Assembly (NCBI RefSeq): GCF_014359955.1 | Contig: NZ_JACIYL010000106.1 | Location: forward strand, 1-8,882 | From: Thermogutta sp. | Lineage (GTDB): Bacteria > Planctomycetota > Planctomycetia > Pirellulales > Thermoguttaceae | DNA length: 8,882 nt | Direction: 5' to 3' | Part shown: piece by piece, positions 1 to 6,498 of the stretch | How positions within the stretch are numbered: position 1 is the stretch's first letter | Layout of the letters: every line of letters begins with the position of its first letter | The notes under the pieces: generated by a model | What the model was told of the DNA's origin: nothing | Database searches by the model: none | What the model saw: only the letters and a program-made list of their open reading frames with translations | Made by a program: the position numbers and the translations under genes

Positions 1-479
1 GCCAGGCAGTGCAAGGCCAACTGCTCCGCGCAGCCGAGTGCCACGGCCAGGTAAACCTCCACGGTGCCGTACCCTGCCAGGTGCTTCTGCCCCATGGCAA
101 CCAGCCCCGCTTCCTGCGGGACCGTGGAGGATTCGATACCGGCCTGTTTCGCGATCAGCTCCACGAGCTTCGCAACCGAGACGCGAAACTCGAGCAACTG
201 CTGCTCACTTACGGGAATCGGCTCGAAGTACTCGCTGCTGTCCTCGCCGGCCACGGCGAAAAAGCCCCTGGCCGTCTTGCGAACAGCCGCCCGGCGCCCC
301 GAGTGGGGAAACCGAGGGTGCGGAATCTGCTCGGGCAACGGCTCCTTAACGAGGACGCCGCAGTGTACCAGTTCCGCTTGCTGCCAGGTGGGAAAAGCGG
401 CCATTTCCACCTGCCGGATGATCGGCGACGGGAACCGGTTCACTCGAGACAGCACAAGACTCAACAGCGACCTGCTCAT
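1..479 (-). CDS. Unrecognised protein, 3' end beyond the left edge
   Basis: About 159 codons are visible from ATG at 479, and the frame stays open to the window edge, so the C-terminus is missing. I do not recognise the family. The visible part has a basic, aliphatic N-terminus (MSRSLLSLVLSRVNRF), a central segment with GFFAVAGEDSSEYFEPIPVS, and a later stretch YGTVEVYLAVALGCAEQ that reads like a beta-strand followed by a helix. No signal peptide or membrane segment is convincing. The start is favoured by a GGGGGA Shine-Dalgarno-like run nine bases upstream. In the 134-base overlap with the preceding gene this frame has mostly G or C in the third codon position (about 33 of 44), while the other frame has about 19 of 44. 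This frame is therefore probably the real one there. It is likely the second gene of an operon with the upstream gene. Confidence 0.6.
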   Translation of the reverse strand, partial: MSRSLLSLVLSRVNRFPSPIIRQVEMAAFPTWQQAELVHCGVLVKEPLPEQIPHPRFPHSGRRAAVRKTARGFFAVAGEDSSEYFEPIPVSEQQLLEFRVSVAKLVELIAKQAGIESSTVPQEAGLVAMGQKHLAGYGTVEVYLAVALGCAEQLALHCL

Positions 480-1599
480 CCACGAGTATCCCCCAATCGG
501 CAAGTAGAGCGAACACCTCCTCGGCATGCGTGGTGCGATTGAACTTGACCTTGTTCGGCCCTGAGATTTCCACCCGCTTGCCCCGCCGGTCGTCGGGAAA
601 AGTAATCTTGAACGCCGCGCGGGTGATCAGCTCGGGAACAAGCTTCCTGCGCAAGCCATTGAGCTCGAGCGTCCGTAGGACATCCTTCGACCGCACCGTG
701 AAAACGGGCCCATGGCTTTGGGCCAATGCGAATTGCAGTTCCACCAGGGACGCTCTCACAGCCTCAGGACACACCGGCTCGAAATACGGTTCCGCCAGCA
801 CCCCAAGCCACAGCCGCTGGGCAGCCTCGGGGTGCTCGAAGAACTCGGCCTCTCCCAGACACGCTTCCGCAAAGCACCGCCGCAGCTTCGCCTCCTCACT
901 TTCGTACCCCGCCTCAATCTCCACTTGCCCTGTCTCGGCGTTGTAGCTGATGAAGTCTTGCCGCGCGGGCCGGTAGATGTGTGGTTCCACTTTCAGCCGG
1001 CCCTTCGATCCCCGGAACACCAGTGTCGCACGCGTGCGTTTCTCGTGGTAAACGATGAAATTGACGTAACTGCCCTCTTCGTACCAGCGCAGCAGCACGC
1101 GGTCACTGTGCTTGTGATCCTTGAACACCGCAGCCAGCTTCTCCTGAAAGGACCGCGCCGCAGCGCGAAGGTCCCGGATGGGCCGCGGGGCAAACCCCTT
1201 GTAGATCGAAAACCGTTCGGCCCGCCAGAGGCTGTAGCGGTCGTAGGCCAGAAAGAACACGTCCTCACGCTCGGTGCGAACCTTCAGGGCCAGGCACTCC
1301 ACGGGCAACCGGCCGTCAGGGTCCGGGGCGTAAGACGGCTCCTCGGCGATGGCCGCAATCAGGTCCTCGTGGCCCCGCGCAGTGCACAGATCGTAGACCT
1401 GGTAGAGAGCCTCGACCAGTTCGTCCTTCGCCTGCCCTGTGCCCTCGACGAGCCATCGTTTCATTGCCGGAACGTCAAGGGTGGCCGGCTCAAGGTCCAC
1501 ACGCCCCTCCCACAGACGCACAAAGTCCCGCAGCAGCTGCTCGAACCGCTGGAACTTGTCGAGAAACCGATCGGCGTTGAACCCACGATGCTTGGCCAT
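346..1599 (-). CDS. Unrecognised soluble protein, first gene of a two-gene operon
   Basis: This frame encodes 417 residues with no signal peptide, membrane segment or catalytic motif that I can name. It is charged and looks cytoplasmic. An N-terminal region rich in Arg, Glu and Leu is followed by alternating beta-like stretches (RVLLRWYEEGSYVNFIVYHE, then TRATLVFRGSKGRLKVEPHI). Late on there is a basic strand pair, KITFPDDRRGKRVEISGPNK, then the helix HAEEVFALLADWG. The frame is open back to 1749, but ATG 1599 is preferred because AAAGGG lies seven bases upstream and the predicted promoter lies downstream of the 1749 ATG. ATG 1605 is too close to that RBS. The last 44 codons overlap the next gene and have poor third-position GC, so the natural C-terminus may be near residue 375. 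It lies about 200 bases downstream of the recombinase remnant, so it could be former cargo of that element. Confidence 0.7.
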   Translation of the reverse strand: MAKHRGFNADRFLDKFQRFEQLLRDFVRLWEGRVDLEPATLDVPAMKRWLVEGTGQAKDELVEALYQVYDLCTARGHEDLIAAIAEEPSYAPDPDGRLPVECLALKVRTEREDVFFLAYDRYSLWRAERFSIYKGFAPRPIRDLRAAARSFQEKLAAVFKDHKHSDRVLLRWYEEGSYVNFIVYHEKRTRATLVFRGSKGRLKVEPHIYRPARQDFISYNAETGQVEIEAGYESEEAKLRRCFAEACLGEAEFFEHPEAAQRLWLGVLAEPYFEPVCPEAVRASLVELQFALAQSHGPVFTVRSKDVLRTLELNGLRRKLVPELITRAAFKITFPDDRRGKRVEISGPNKVKFNRTTHAEEVFALLADWGILVDEQVAVESCAVSSEPVPVADHPAGGNGRFSHLAASGTGTLRRPR

Positions 1600-1640
1600 G
1601 GTCATACCCTTTCGCTGGTGCAAGTGAGGCTGGCAGTATG

Positions 1641-1654
1641 TGTACGTGCGTACA
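1641..1654. promoter_or_regulatory. Palindromic operator-like site
   Basis: TGTACGTGCGTACA is a perfect inverted repeat: two 6-base arms, TGTACG and CGTACA, around TG. It sits 42 bases upstream of the preferred start at 1599 and, by the predicted promoter, within the first 20 transcribed bases. That is a typical place for a repressor site or an mRNA hairpin. No regulator gene is identified. The neighbouring HTH protein and the downstream gene itself are only candidates. Confidence 0.45.
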
Positions 1655-1663
1655 GTATCCGCC

Positions 1664-1691
1664 ATCATACACCTGCCCACAGATCCGTCAA
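1664..1691 (-). promoter_or_regulatory. Sigma70-like promoter for the left-hand operon
   Basis: Read on the minus strand, TTGACG (1691-1686) and TATGAT (1669-1664) are separated by 16 bases. Each matches the bacterial housekeeping consensus at five of six positions. Transcription would start near 1657 and leave a leader of about 58 bases before ATG 1599, with the palindrome at 1641-1654 inside it. This supports 1599 rather than 1749 as the start of the first gene. Confidence 0.55.
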
Positions 1692-1806
1692 GACAGCGCA
1701 ACGAGTTTCTTCGGGCAACAGCCTTCAGATCACACCGGCGGCGGGGCAACTATCGACCGGCAGGGTTGATGAGAAACCACCAATGCCGTGCGGCAGATGG
1801 CCGCCA

Positions 1807-2236
1807 CTACCGCGGCGGCGGGGCAACCTGCAAATCCCGTTTCAACGCTTCCCACAGCCGCCGCTGCTCGTGCCAATCGGCCACGGCGGTCAACCGGCGC
1901 AGGTGCCGCTTCGGTGATCGGGTCCCGGCCTTGCTCCACACGGGGCAGGAACAACAGCTCTTCCTGGATGTCCGGGGCCAGGCACAGCAGGTTCATGATC
2001 TGTGTGACCCGCGCGCGGCTGACGTGCCCGACGCGAGCAAGCTCGGCCTGGTCCTTGATCACCCCCTCGCGGATGAGCCGATCGAAGTGAATGGCCAGGG
2101 CCATCAGCCGCGCAGCGCGGGGCACCCGGCCTTGGGGAGTCTTTACCCTTGGGGCCTGGCCGAGCTTTAGATACTTCCGCCCGTTGCGACCACAGCGGAA
2201 GTGAACCGTAGCGTGCAGCCGGATCTTCTGCGTCAT
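1807..2236 (-). pseudogene. Recombinase-associated HTH protein, frameshifted
   Basis: This resembles the small HTH proteins often encoded directly after large serine recombinases, from my memory of that arrangement. The N-terminal part (TQKIRLHATVHFRCGRNGRK) leads to a helix-turn-helix near residues 62-84 (DQAELARVGHVSRARVTQIM), then LLCLAPDIQEELLFLP. Its ATG overlaps the recombinase stop as ATGA, so the two are translationally coupled. After ITE (residue 109) the frame breaks. Removing one base at 1906-1909 changes GAAGCGG to GAACGG and restores R-HLRRLTAVADWHEQRRLWE, ending at TAG 1807 for 142 residues. Without that correction the frame overruns to 1730 with an Ala-rich tail unlike a natural C-terminus. 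The DNA-binding part is intact, so a product with an altered tail could still be made. Confidence 0.75.
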
Positions 2237-2781
2237 GGGGCATCTCCGGGAAAATTGCCGTCGGCCAGCGTCTTGATTCCGCTGGCGTGGAAGGTGATCC
2301 AGATCGCTCCCTTGCGGCCGTCGTAGTCGATCCTTTCGATCAACAGCCGTAGCAGGCGCGCCTGCTCATACCGGCTGAGCGACTCCCAGACCGGATCGAA
2401 TCTTTCCAGCGCCCGGGCGACCGCCTCTTCGTCGATCAGGCGGCCGCTTGCCTGCTCGAGCTGCTTTTGAACCAGGGCCAGCCGCCGCTCGGCCGAGGCG
2501 ATTCGCTCGTGCAGCTCGGCCAGCCGCTCTGCTGCCGGTGTGCGGTCGGTTGCCGTGGCAACCAACTGGCGCAATCGGCGATGATCCTCGGCCAACTCCC
2601 GGTGGATTCGGTCGCGTTCGGCGGCCAGTTCCGCAGCCTGCCTGGCCAGCTCCCCGGTCACCTGGCCAGCCGTCTCGGCCACCAGATGCGGGTCGCGGCC
2701 GATCTGTTTGATCTGCTGGACGACAAAGCGTTCGATCTGGCCGGCGGGGATCGACCCGCTGGGACAAGTTCGCCGGCCGCG
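2233..2781 (-). pseudogene. Large serine recombinase, C-terminal remnant
   Basis: Only about the last 178 residues remain. They begin at the second half of the zinc ribbon (TCPSGSIPAG), followed by QIERFVVQQIKQIGRDPHL and a long charged coiled coil rich in Ala, Glu and Arg. The end is the typical RFDPVWESLSRYEQARLLRL, then IERIDYDGRKGAIWITFHAS. The N-terminal resolvase domain with the catalytic serine and most of the recombinase domain are absent, so the product cannot catalyse recombination. Homology stops near 2770-2790, where the opposite strand becomes a beta-helix protein. TGA 2233-2235 overlaps the HTH start. The open frame can be read a little further upstream, but there it is antisense to the lyase. 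Members of this family are usually well over 450 residues. Confidence 0.85.
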
Positions 2782-2785
2782 CAGG

Positions 2786-3852
2786 CTGTTCTGCTCGACA
2801 GCTTGCTCGAGGGCCGCAACAGGCAGTTGCCGGCGATCGATGTGCGCCAGGGAACGCTGTTCGTTCGCAACGTGGCAACGCCCGGCTACGGTGCTGCGAT
2901 TCGCAATGCAGGGAAAACGGCTGTCACAGGCTTAAGTGTCGACGAGTTCGTCAACGGTCCGATTCTGAGTCTGCGCCAGGATCAACCCAAACGGTCGTTG
3001 AACCTGCCGATCGAAGAAACACCGCAATTTGCCTGGGAAACCGATTTCTCCAAGTGGGCAAACGTCGATGCCTACGGCGCCAAAGGCGATGGGCACACAG
3101 ACGATTCCGCCGCCGTACAGGCCGCGATGAACTCGGGCAAGCCGGTCGTCTACTTCCCCAAAGCGGTCTACCGATTGTCAACGCCAGTCAAGATTCCGGC
3201 CAGCGTCGTGCGCGTCATGGCATTCTACGGCTCGGTCAATGGGCCATTGTTGGTCGCTGAGGATTCACCACAGCCACTGCTGATCGAGGACCTGGGCACG
3301 TCGTCGCGGACTGACATCCGTCATCAGGCCTTCAGACCACTTGTGCTTAGTCATGTTCGATGTAGTTACTTCAATCAGACGAATCGACCCGGCGTAAAAG
3401 TATTCATTAACAACGGCAACGGCATGGGCAAGAACGAGCGAGCGTTCATCAACGGCCGGTTTTGGGTCCGCTTCATGAACACGGAGTGGAAACAGGGTCC
3501 AAATTTCACATGCAATCGATCGGATATGTGGGTGTTTGGCTACAAGGTCGAAGGGCCTATGACCAATTTTCAAGTGATAGGCGGCGGACGCCTGGAAATT
3601 TTGGGCGGTGTGTGCAATGAACACGGCAGCAATTTCTCGCCCGAAATCCCGATCCTGCGAAACGTCGAATCGAGTCTCTGCTTCGTCGGTTGCACCAACG
3701 GCCCAAACAAGTTCGAGACGATTGTGGAAGAGACGATCGGCGGCGTGACGAAGCGTCTGATGCGTACCGACTGCCCCCCACGTCCTGCCCCCGACAACTA
3801 CGCATCCTGGAAAGACATCATCGTGCCGCTGTACATCAGTGAGGCACAATGA
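2786..3852 (+). CDS. Pectate_lyase_3 / GH28-like beta-helix protein, 5'-truncated
   Basis: The hallmark is the segment VDAYGAKGDGHTDDSAAVQA, about 90 residues in, followed by KPVVYFPKAVYRLSTPVKIP. This is the signature of the pectate_lyase_3 / GH28- and GH55-like right-handed beta-helix family, whose members act on or bind polysaccharides. Before it lie a further helix-type region (RQGTLFVRNVATPGYGAAI) and the linker SLNLPIEETPQF. The C-terminal part shows repeated short beta rungs (NFQVIGGGRLEILGGVCNEH). The frame is open back to an ATG at 2467, but that upstream part is antisense to the recombinase and is not credible protein. The true start, any signal peptide and the first beta-helix rungs are lost. 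No start codon or RBS is evident at 2786. Expression is doubtful and the substrate is unknown. The base composition is visibly less GC-rich than in the recombinase remnant. Confidence 0.75.
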
Positions 3853-3875
3853 TGTGTTCCATCACATCATTGTGC
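3844..3875. terminator. Bidirectional hairpin between convergent frames
   Basis: GCACAATGATGTG (3844-3856) and CACATCATTGTGC (3863-3875) form a perfect 13-bp stem with the 6-base loop TTCCAT. The TGA of the beta-helix gene (3850-3852) lies in the left arm, and the TGA of the opposite frame (3867-3869) lies in the right arm. There is no T tract on either side, so it is not a classical intrinsic terminator. It could pause polymerase or protect the 3' ends of both transcripts. Confidence 0.6.
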
Positions 3876-4142
3876 TCTCCGTCGGTTCGCCATTGATCCT
3901 GGTTCGCTCAGGTCAAGTACCTTCTGCGCGAAAAGTATGGCCCAGAGGTCACGCTGCCACAGGATCCGTGCGCCGGTCAGTCCGGCGGCGGAACAGTAGG
4001 CAAGTTGCGTCTCGATCGTTTCATGGCAGTCGTCGCCGCTGGCACGCGGACTGCCAAATTGAACGACATTGCGGGTGATCCACATGCGCAGGCTTTCCCG
4101 CAGGCAATCCGGGACCACTCCTTGCGCTATGGCGCTCTGCAT
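3867..4142 (-). pseudogene. Probable SAM-dependent methyltransferase, C-terminal fragment
   Basis: The frame has 91 codons from ATG 4142 and is open back to a stop near 4196. The stretch ETQLAYCSAAGLTGARILWQ, then RDLWAILFAQK, looks like the last helix and the final two beta-strands of a class I SAM-dependent methyltransferase. There, an Ala-Gly-Leu/Phe turn is followed by a strand containing W and a closing strand ending in K. The SAM-binding Gly-rich motif expected in the N-terminal half is absent, and no convincing RBS precedes 4142. It would therefore be a 5'-truncated remnant, not an enzyme. The upstream boundary falls against the 3' end of the glycoside hydrolase. Roughly two thirds of its codons end in G or C, which argues that it was coding. 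The opposite strand is also open here but shows nothing recognisable. The family assignment is from fold pattern only. Confidence 0.4.
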
Positions 4143-4170
4143 ATGCTCGGCCCAGCCCCGTTCTGACGTT

Positions 4171-5727
4171 TCAAAGTGTGGACGACTTGCTGGTGATTAT
4201 CAACGGGTAATCGAGGCAGGGCAGGTTGCGGAATCGGAACTTAGCGCGGTATTCGCCTGGCTGGCGGACGCCCTGCATTGCAGACACTTTGTAAATCTCC
4301 CCAGTGATCGGATCGACCAGTACGGGGTCGGGCAGAATCTGCTCAGCGGTTCGCCGTTGGGAATCGCAGTAGAGGGTGACATCGACCGGGACTGCGGGTG
4401 AGTCGTCTTGGACGTTGACGGCCTGGTAGTAGGCCAGCATCGGAGTGTCGCGGCGGCGGAAGAGCATCATGAACGGTTCGCGCAACGTATCTGTGCTCTT
4501 GCGGGGCGACATGGCACAGTACCCGCCCGGTTCAGGTCGGGTCTGGGCATCGAAGAGCGTCGCGATGTGCTGCATGGCGTGGTAAGACCGCTTGGGTGTG
4601 TAGGTCTTCCCATTGAGCAGCCCGAGCATGACGGGCGGTCTGGCTTCCCCGCTGGCCTGCCGGTAGGTTGACTCCATCAGATCACAGAGGTGGAAATACT
4701 GGGCAACGTCCATGTCTAGATAGACGTCGAGCATCAGCCGGCGAACCAGCCATTTCGCCTGGTTCATCTCGTTCATATTCCAGAGGTCCATCCACGACGC
4801 GTCGTGGTGACCAGTGTTCCGCGACGGGGCCCCACATTCGCCCTGCCAGAGTCTCACGTGGGGAGCCGACACTCGAAAAAGTTCCTTCACCCGGCTGACC
4901 GACAGGGCGTAGTCCATCTCCGGGATCATCTCGCGACGGTACGGATGGATGGAAAACGCCTGAATCAATGGCCCCATTCCGGCTTGAAGGCAGCCCTTGA
5001 TGAATGCGCTCGGGATGCCCGAGCTGCAGGCGACGATCTTCGCTCCGGGATGGCGTTCGCGAATGGCTTCGGCACTGATCGCAACGAGTTTCGTGTACTC
5101 CACAGGGGACGGCTTGTGTTTCGGGTGCCAGAACGCCGGGATGTTCGGCTCGTTCCAGATCTCCCAATATTCGACCCGGTCCTTGTATCGTTCGGCGAGC
5201 GCCCGGAGGAAGTTCTTCCACCCATTAATGCCGCGTTCACCACCGTAGATCGGGACCTGGCCGACAGCCGATTCATGCGGCGCGTCAGGGCTGTAGAGTC
5301 GGTTGCCGTAGCCGACGTTGAACCACGGTTGGACCCCGGCATCGATTACATGATCGACCACGTCGTCGAGCCACTGGAAGTCGTACTCGCCTTCCTTCCT
5401 CTCGCAACGCGACCATCCGGTTTGCAGGCGTGCCCATTTCACGCCCAACTCGGCAAGCGGCCCATAGGTCTTTTCCGGCAGAAACATCCGGCGGTCGAGG
5501 CACTCCATGCCGACGCCGATCCGCGACTTGGCGATCTCCCGCGACGGTTTGGTCTTTAGAGCCCCGAGCCGAGCGAGATTGTATTGCTCCACCCAGTCGC
5601 TCGACGTGGCAACAGTAGCCGAGTCATCAGCCAGTAGACGGCCCGCGGGCAACGCCATCGCCGTCAAGCCGATACGTCTGAGAAAAGAGCGGCGTCCGAC
5701 GGTTCGTTGCCGGTTATTGCCTGGCAT
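4171..5727 (-). CDS. Tat-exported GH-A clan glycoside hydrolase (GH39-like)
   Basis: The product has 518 residues and looks intact. The N-terminus has a twin-arginine motif, RRSFLRR, at residues 12-18, followed by a short hydrophobic stretch ending near LLADD, so export in the folded state is likely. The (beta/alpha)8 barrel starts around residue 70. WEIWNEPN at 188-195 places the acid/base Glu at 193, and WQGECG at 294-299 places the nucleophile Glu at 297, in the clan GH-A order. SIHPY at 259-263 fits the conserved His strand. The segment from about 430 onward looks like a C-terminal beta domain. It would cleave glycosidic bonds by a retaining mechanism, outside the cytoplasm. GH39 is the nearest family I recognise, but GH5 or a related group is possible and the substrate is unknown. 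The start at 5727 is supported by AAGGGGAGA five bases upstream and by its own promoter. Confidence 0.85.
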   Translation of the reverse strand: MPGNNRQRTVGRRSFLRRIGLTAMALPAGRLLADDSATVATSSDWVEQYNLARLGALKTKPSREIAKSRIGVGMECLDRRMFLPEKTYGPLAELGVKWARLQTGWSRCERKEGEYDFQWLDDVVDHVIDAGVQPWFNVGYGNRLYSPDAPHESAVGQVPIYGGERGINGWKNFLRALAERYKDRVEYWEIWNEPNIPAFWHPKHKPSPVEYTKLVAISAEAIRERHPGAKIVACSSGIPSAFIKGCLQAGMGPLIQAFSIHPYRREMIPEMDYALSVSRVKELFRVSAPHVRLWQGECGAPSRNTGHHDASWMDLWNMNEMNQAKWLVRRLMLDVYLDMDVAQYFHLCDLMESTYRQASGEARPPVMLGLLNGKTYTPKRSYHAMQHIATLFDAQTRPEPGGYCAMSPRKSTDTLREPFMMLFRRRDTPMLAYYQAVNVQDDSPAVPVDVTLYCDSQRRTAEQILPDPVLVDPITGEIYKVSAMQGVRQPGEYRAKFRFRNLPCLDYPLIITSKSSTL

Positions 5728-5765
5728 CGATCTCTCCCCTTTGTTAACCGGAGCTTAGGCTGCCC

Positions 5766-5793
5766 AGTGTACCGCAGAAAAAGTTTGAGTCAA
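5766..5793 (-). promoter_or_regulatory. Sigma70-like promoter for the glycoside hydrolase
   Basis: Read on the minus strand, TTGACT (5793-5788) and TACACT (5771-5766) are 16 bases apart. They match the consensus at five and four of six positions. The predicted start near 5759 leaves a leader of about 32 bases with the strong RBS AAGGGGAGA (5741-5733). The gene therefore seems to be transcribed on its own rather than from the RHS region to the right. Confidence 0.5.
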
Positions 5794-6498
5794 GCTTTAC
5801 GGAAACGTCGCTCCGCATTGGAGGATCATCTGCAACTTTGGTTCGTATTCGTAGACGTTTACGTCCGGCATTCCGAGGCGAACCTAGCTGTTACCCCAGA
5901 GGGGGGCGTTGAAGGGAGAGCCAGAAAGTTCAAGGGCGATTTTTTGGAAGGCACGAACGCAACCCTGGATTTTGGGCGCTGTCGGCTTGGGGTGCCCGAA
6001 TTCTCGGCTGGTGGCCGAATCGTCACAAATCCTTTTGCGAAGACGAGATATAGAAAAACGCCGGGGCCATTCTCGCCTCGGCGTTTTCGGTTACCCTGTA
6101 GGTCAGTCTGGTTCGATGACCGACGCAAAGCTCCCCGTGCACAACTCTCTATGCAACCACTCGCGCGAGAGTCGATGTCGTAAGTCCAGAAGTTTCAATC
6201 GGTTACGGAGTTCACGTCCCGTTCGGCAAATGCATAACAAGCCAGAGGGCTTCGAACTGCCTGCCTGCGGGTTAGCCGTCGTCGATCACCGAGGCTGTAA
6301 ACCCCCGATCGCTTTGTGCGGCCTGCCGTGAACCCAAGCTGGTTGATTCTACGCGAGCGTGGGACCATCCTGAACTGCCTCAGCTCCTCGGAACGGCGGT
6401 GGGACAGGCGCCGTGTCACCGCCGAAGCAACAACTCGATCAGATCGACGGCTCGATCCAACACCGCAGGCGGAAACGTCGCATCAGTTAGCCGGTTAT
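5794..6498. other. Gene-poor region, 705 bases
   Basis: I recognise no gene here. Open frames exist on both strands but run through the terminator hairpin at 6055-6087 or lack an RBS and any family pattern. The most protein-like stretch is on the minus strand, ending at TAG 5884-5886, where GHPKPTAPKIQGCVRAFQKI continues to SPFNAPLWGNS. It has no clear start and cannot be assigned. The part from 6100 to 6498 shows only a short local hairpin, AAGCC-AGAG-GGCTT, near 6230. Confidence 0.5.
6055..6087. terminator. Strong bidirectional intrinsic terminator
   Basis: AAAACGCCGGGGC (6055-6067) and GCCTCGGCGTTTT (6075-6087) form a 13-bp stem with a single G-U-type mismatch and a 7-base loop. A and T runs at the base make it work on both strands. 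The minus strand has five T's followed by an AT-rich stretch (GGCGTTTTTCTATA), so leftward transcripts from the RHS region would end best here, before the glycoside hydrolase promoter. It also argues against any gene spanning this position. Confidence 0.8.

Noticed and set aside
9..542. 177-codon open frame on the plus strand
   Set aside because: It is antisense to the two left-hand genes, with low-quality Arg/Pro/His-rich composition, so it is a shadow of GC-rich coding on the other strand.
1600..1749. Longer start (ATG 1749) for the first left-hand gene
   Set aside because: The predicted promoter and palindrome would lie inside the coding region. The extra residues look non-natural, and ATG 1599 has an RBS.
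712..1917. 401-codon open frame on the plus strand
   Set aside because: It is antisense to the first left-hand gene, which has a promoter and RBS. Its product is Pro/Arg/His/Leu-rich with no family pattern and crosses into the HTH gene.
2467..2785. N-terminal extension of the beta-helix gene from ATG 2467
   Set aside because: The extension is exactly antisense to a clear recombinase C-terminus and has no signal peptide or beta-helix pattern.
4804..5559. 251-codon open frame on the plus strand
   Set aside because: It is antisense to the intact glycoside hydrolase, whose catalytic motifs are unambiguous.
5797..5871. 24-codon minus-strand frame MPDVNVYEYEPKLQ
   Set aside because: It has no RBS, no known match and a stop directly upstream, so it is too short to support.
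6194..6205. GTTTCAATC as a CRISPR repeat piece
   Set aside because: It occurs once, with no regularly spaced copies anywhere in the window.
6220..6275. Integron attC-like site (GCATAACAAG ... GGGTTAGCC) or tRNA-like GTTCGAA
   Set aside because: The core sites match the attC consensus only partly and the interval is too short and poorly paired. The GTTCGAA lacks a proper T-stem and any other tRNA arm.
5707..6331. Overlapping open frames around the terminator (plus-strand 158 and 140 codons, minus-strand 89 codons)
   Set aside because: All cross the strong hairpin at 6055-6087 or the glycosidase promoter, and none has an RBS or recognisable sequence.
5800..6485. Shared 12-mer CGGAAACGTCGC near 5800 and 6470
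   Set aside because: A 12-base match is expected by chance in a window of this length, and the flanks do not match.
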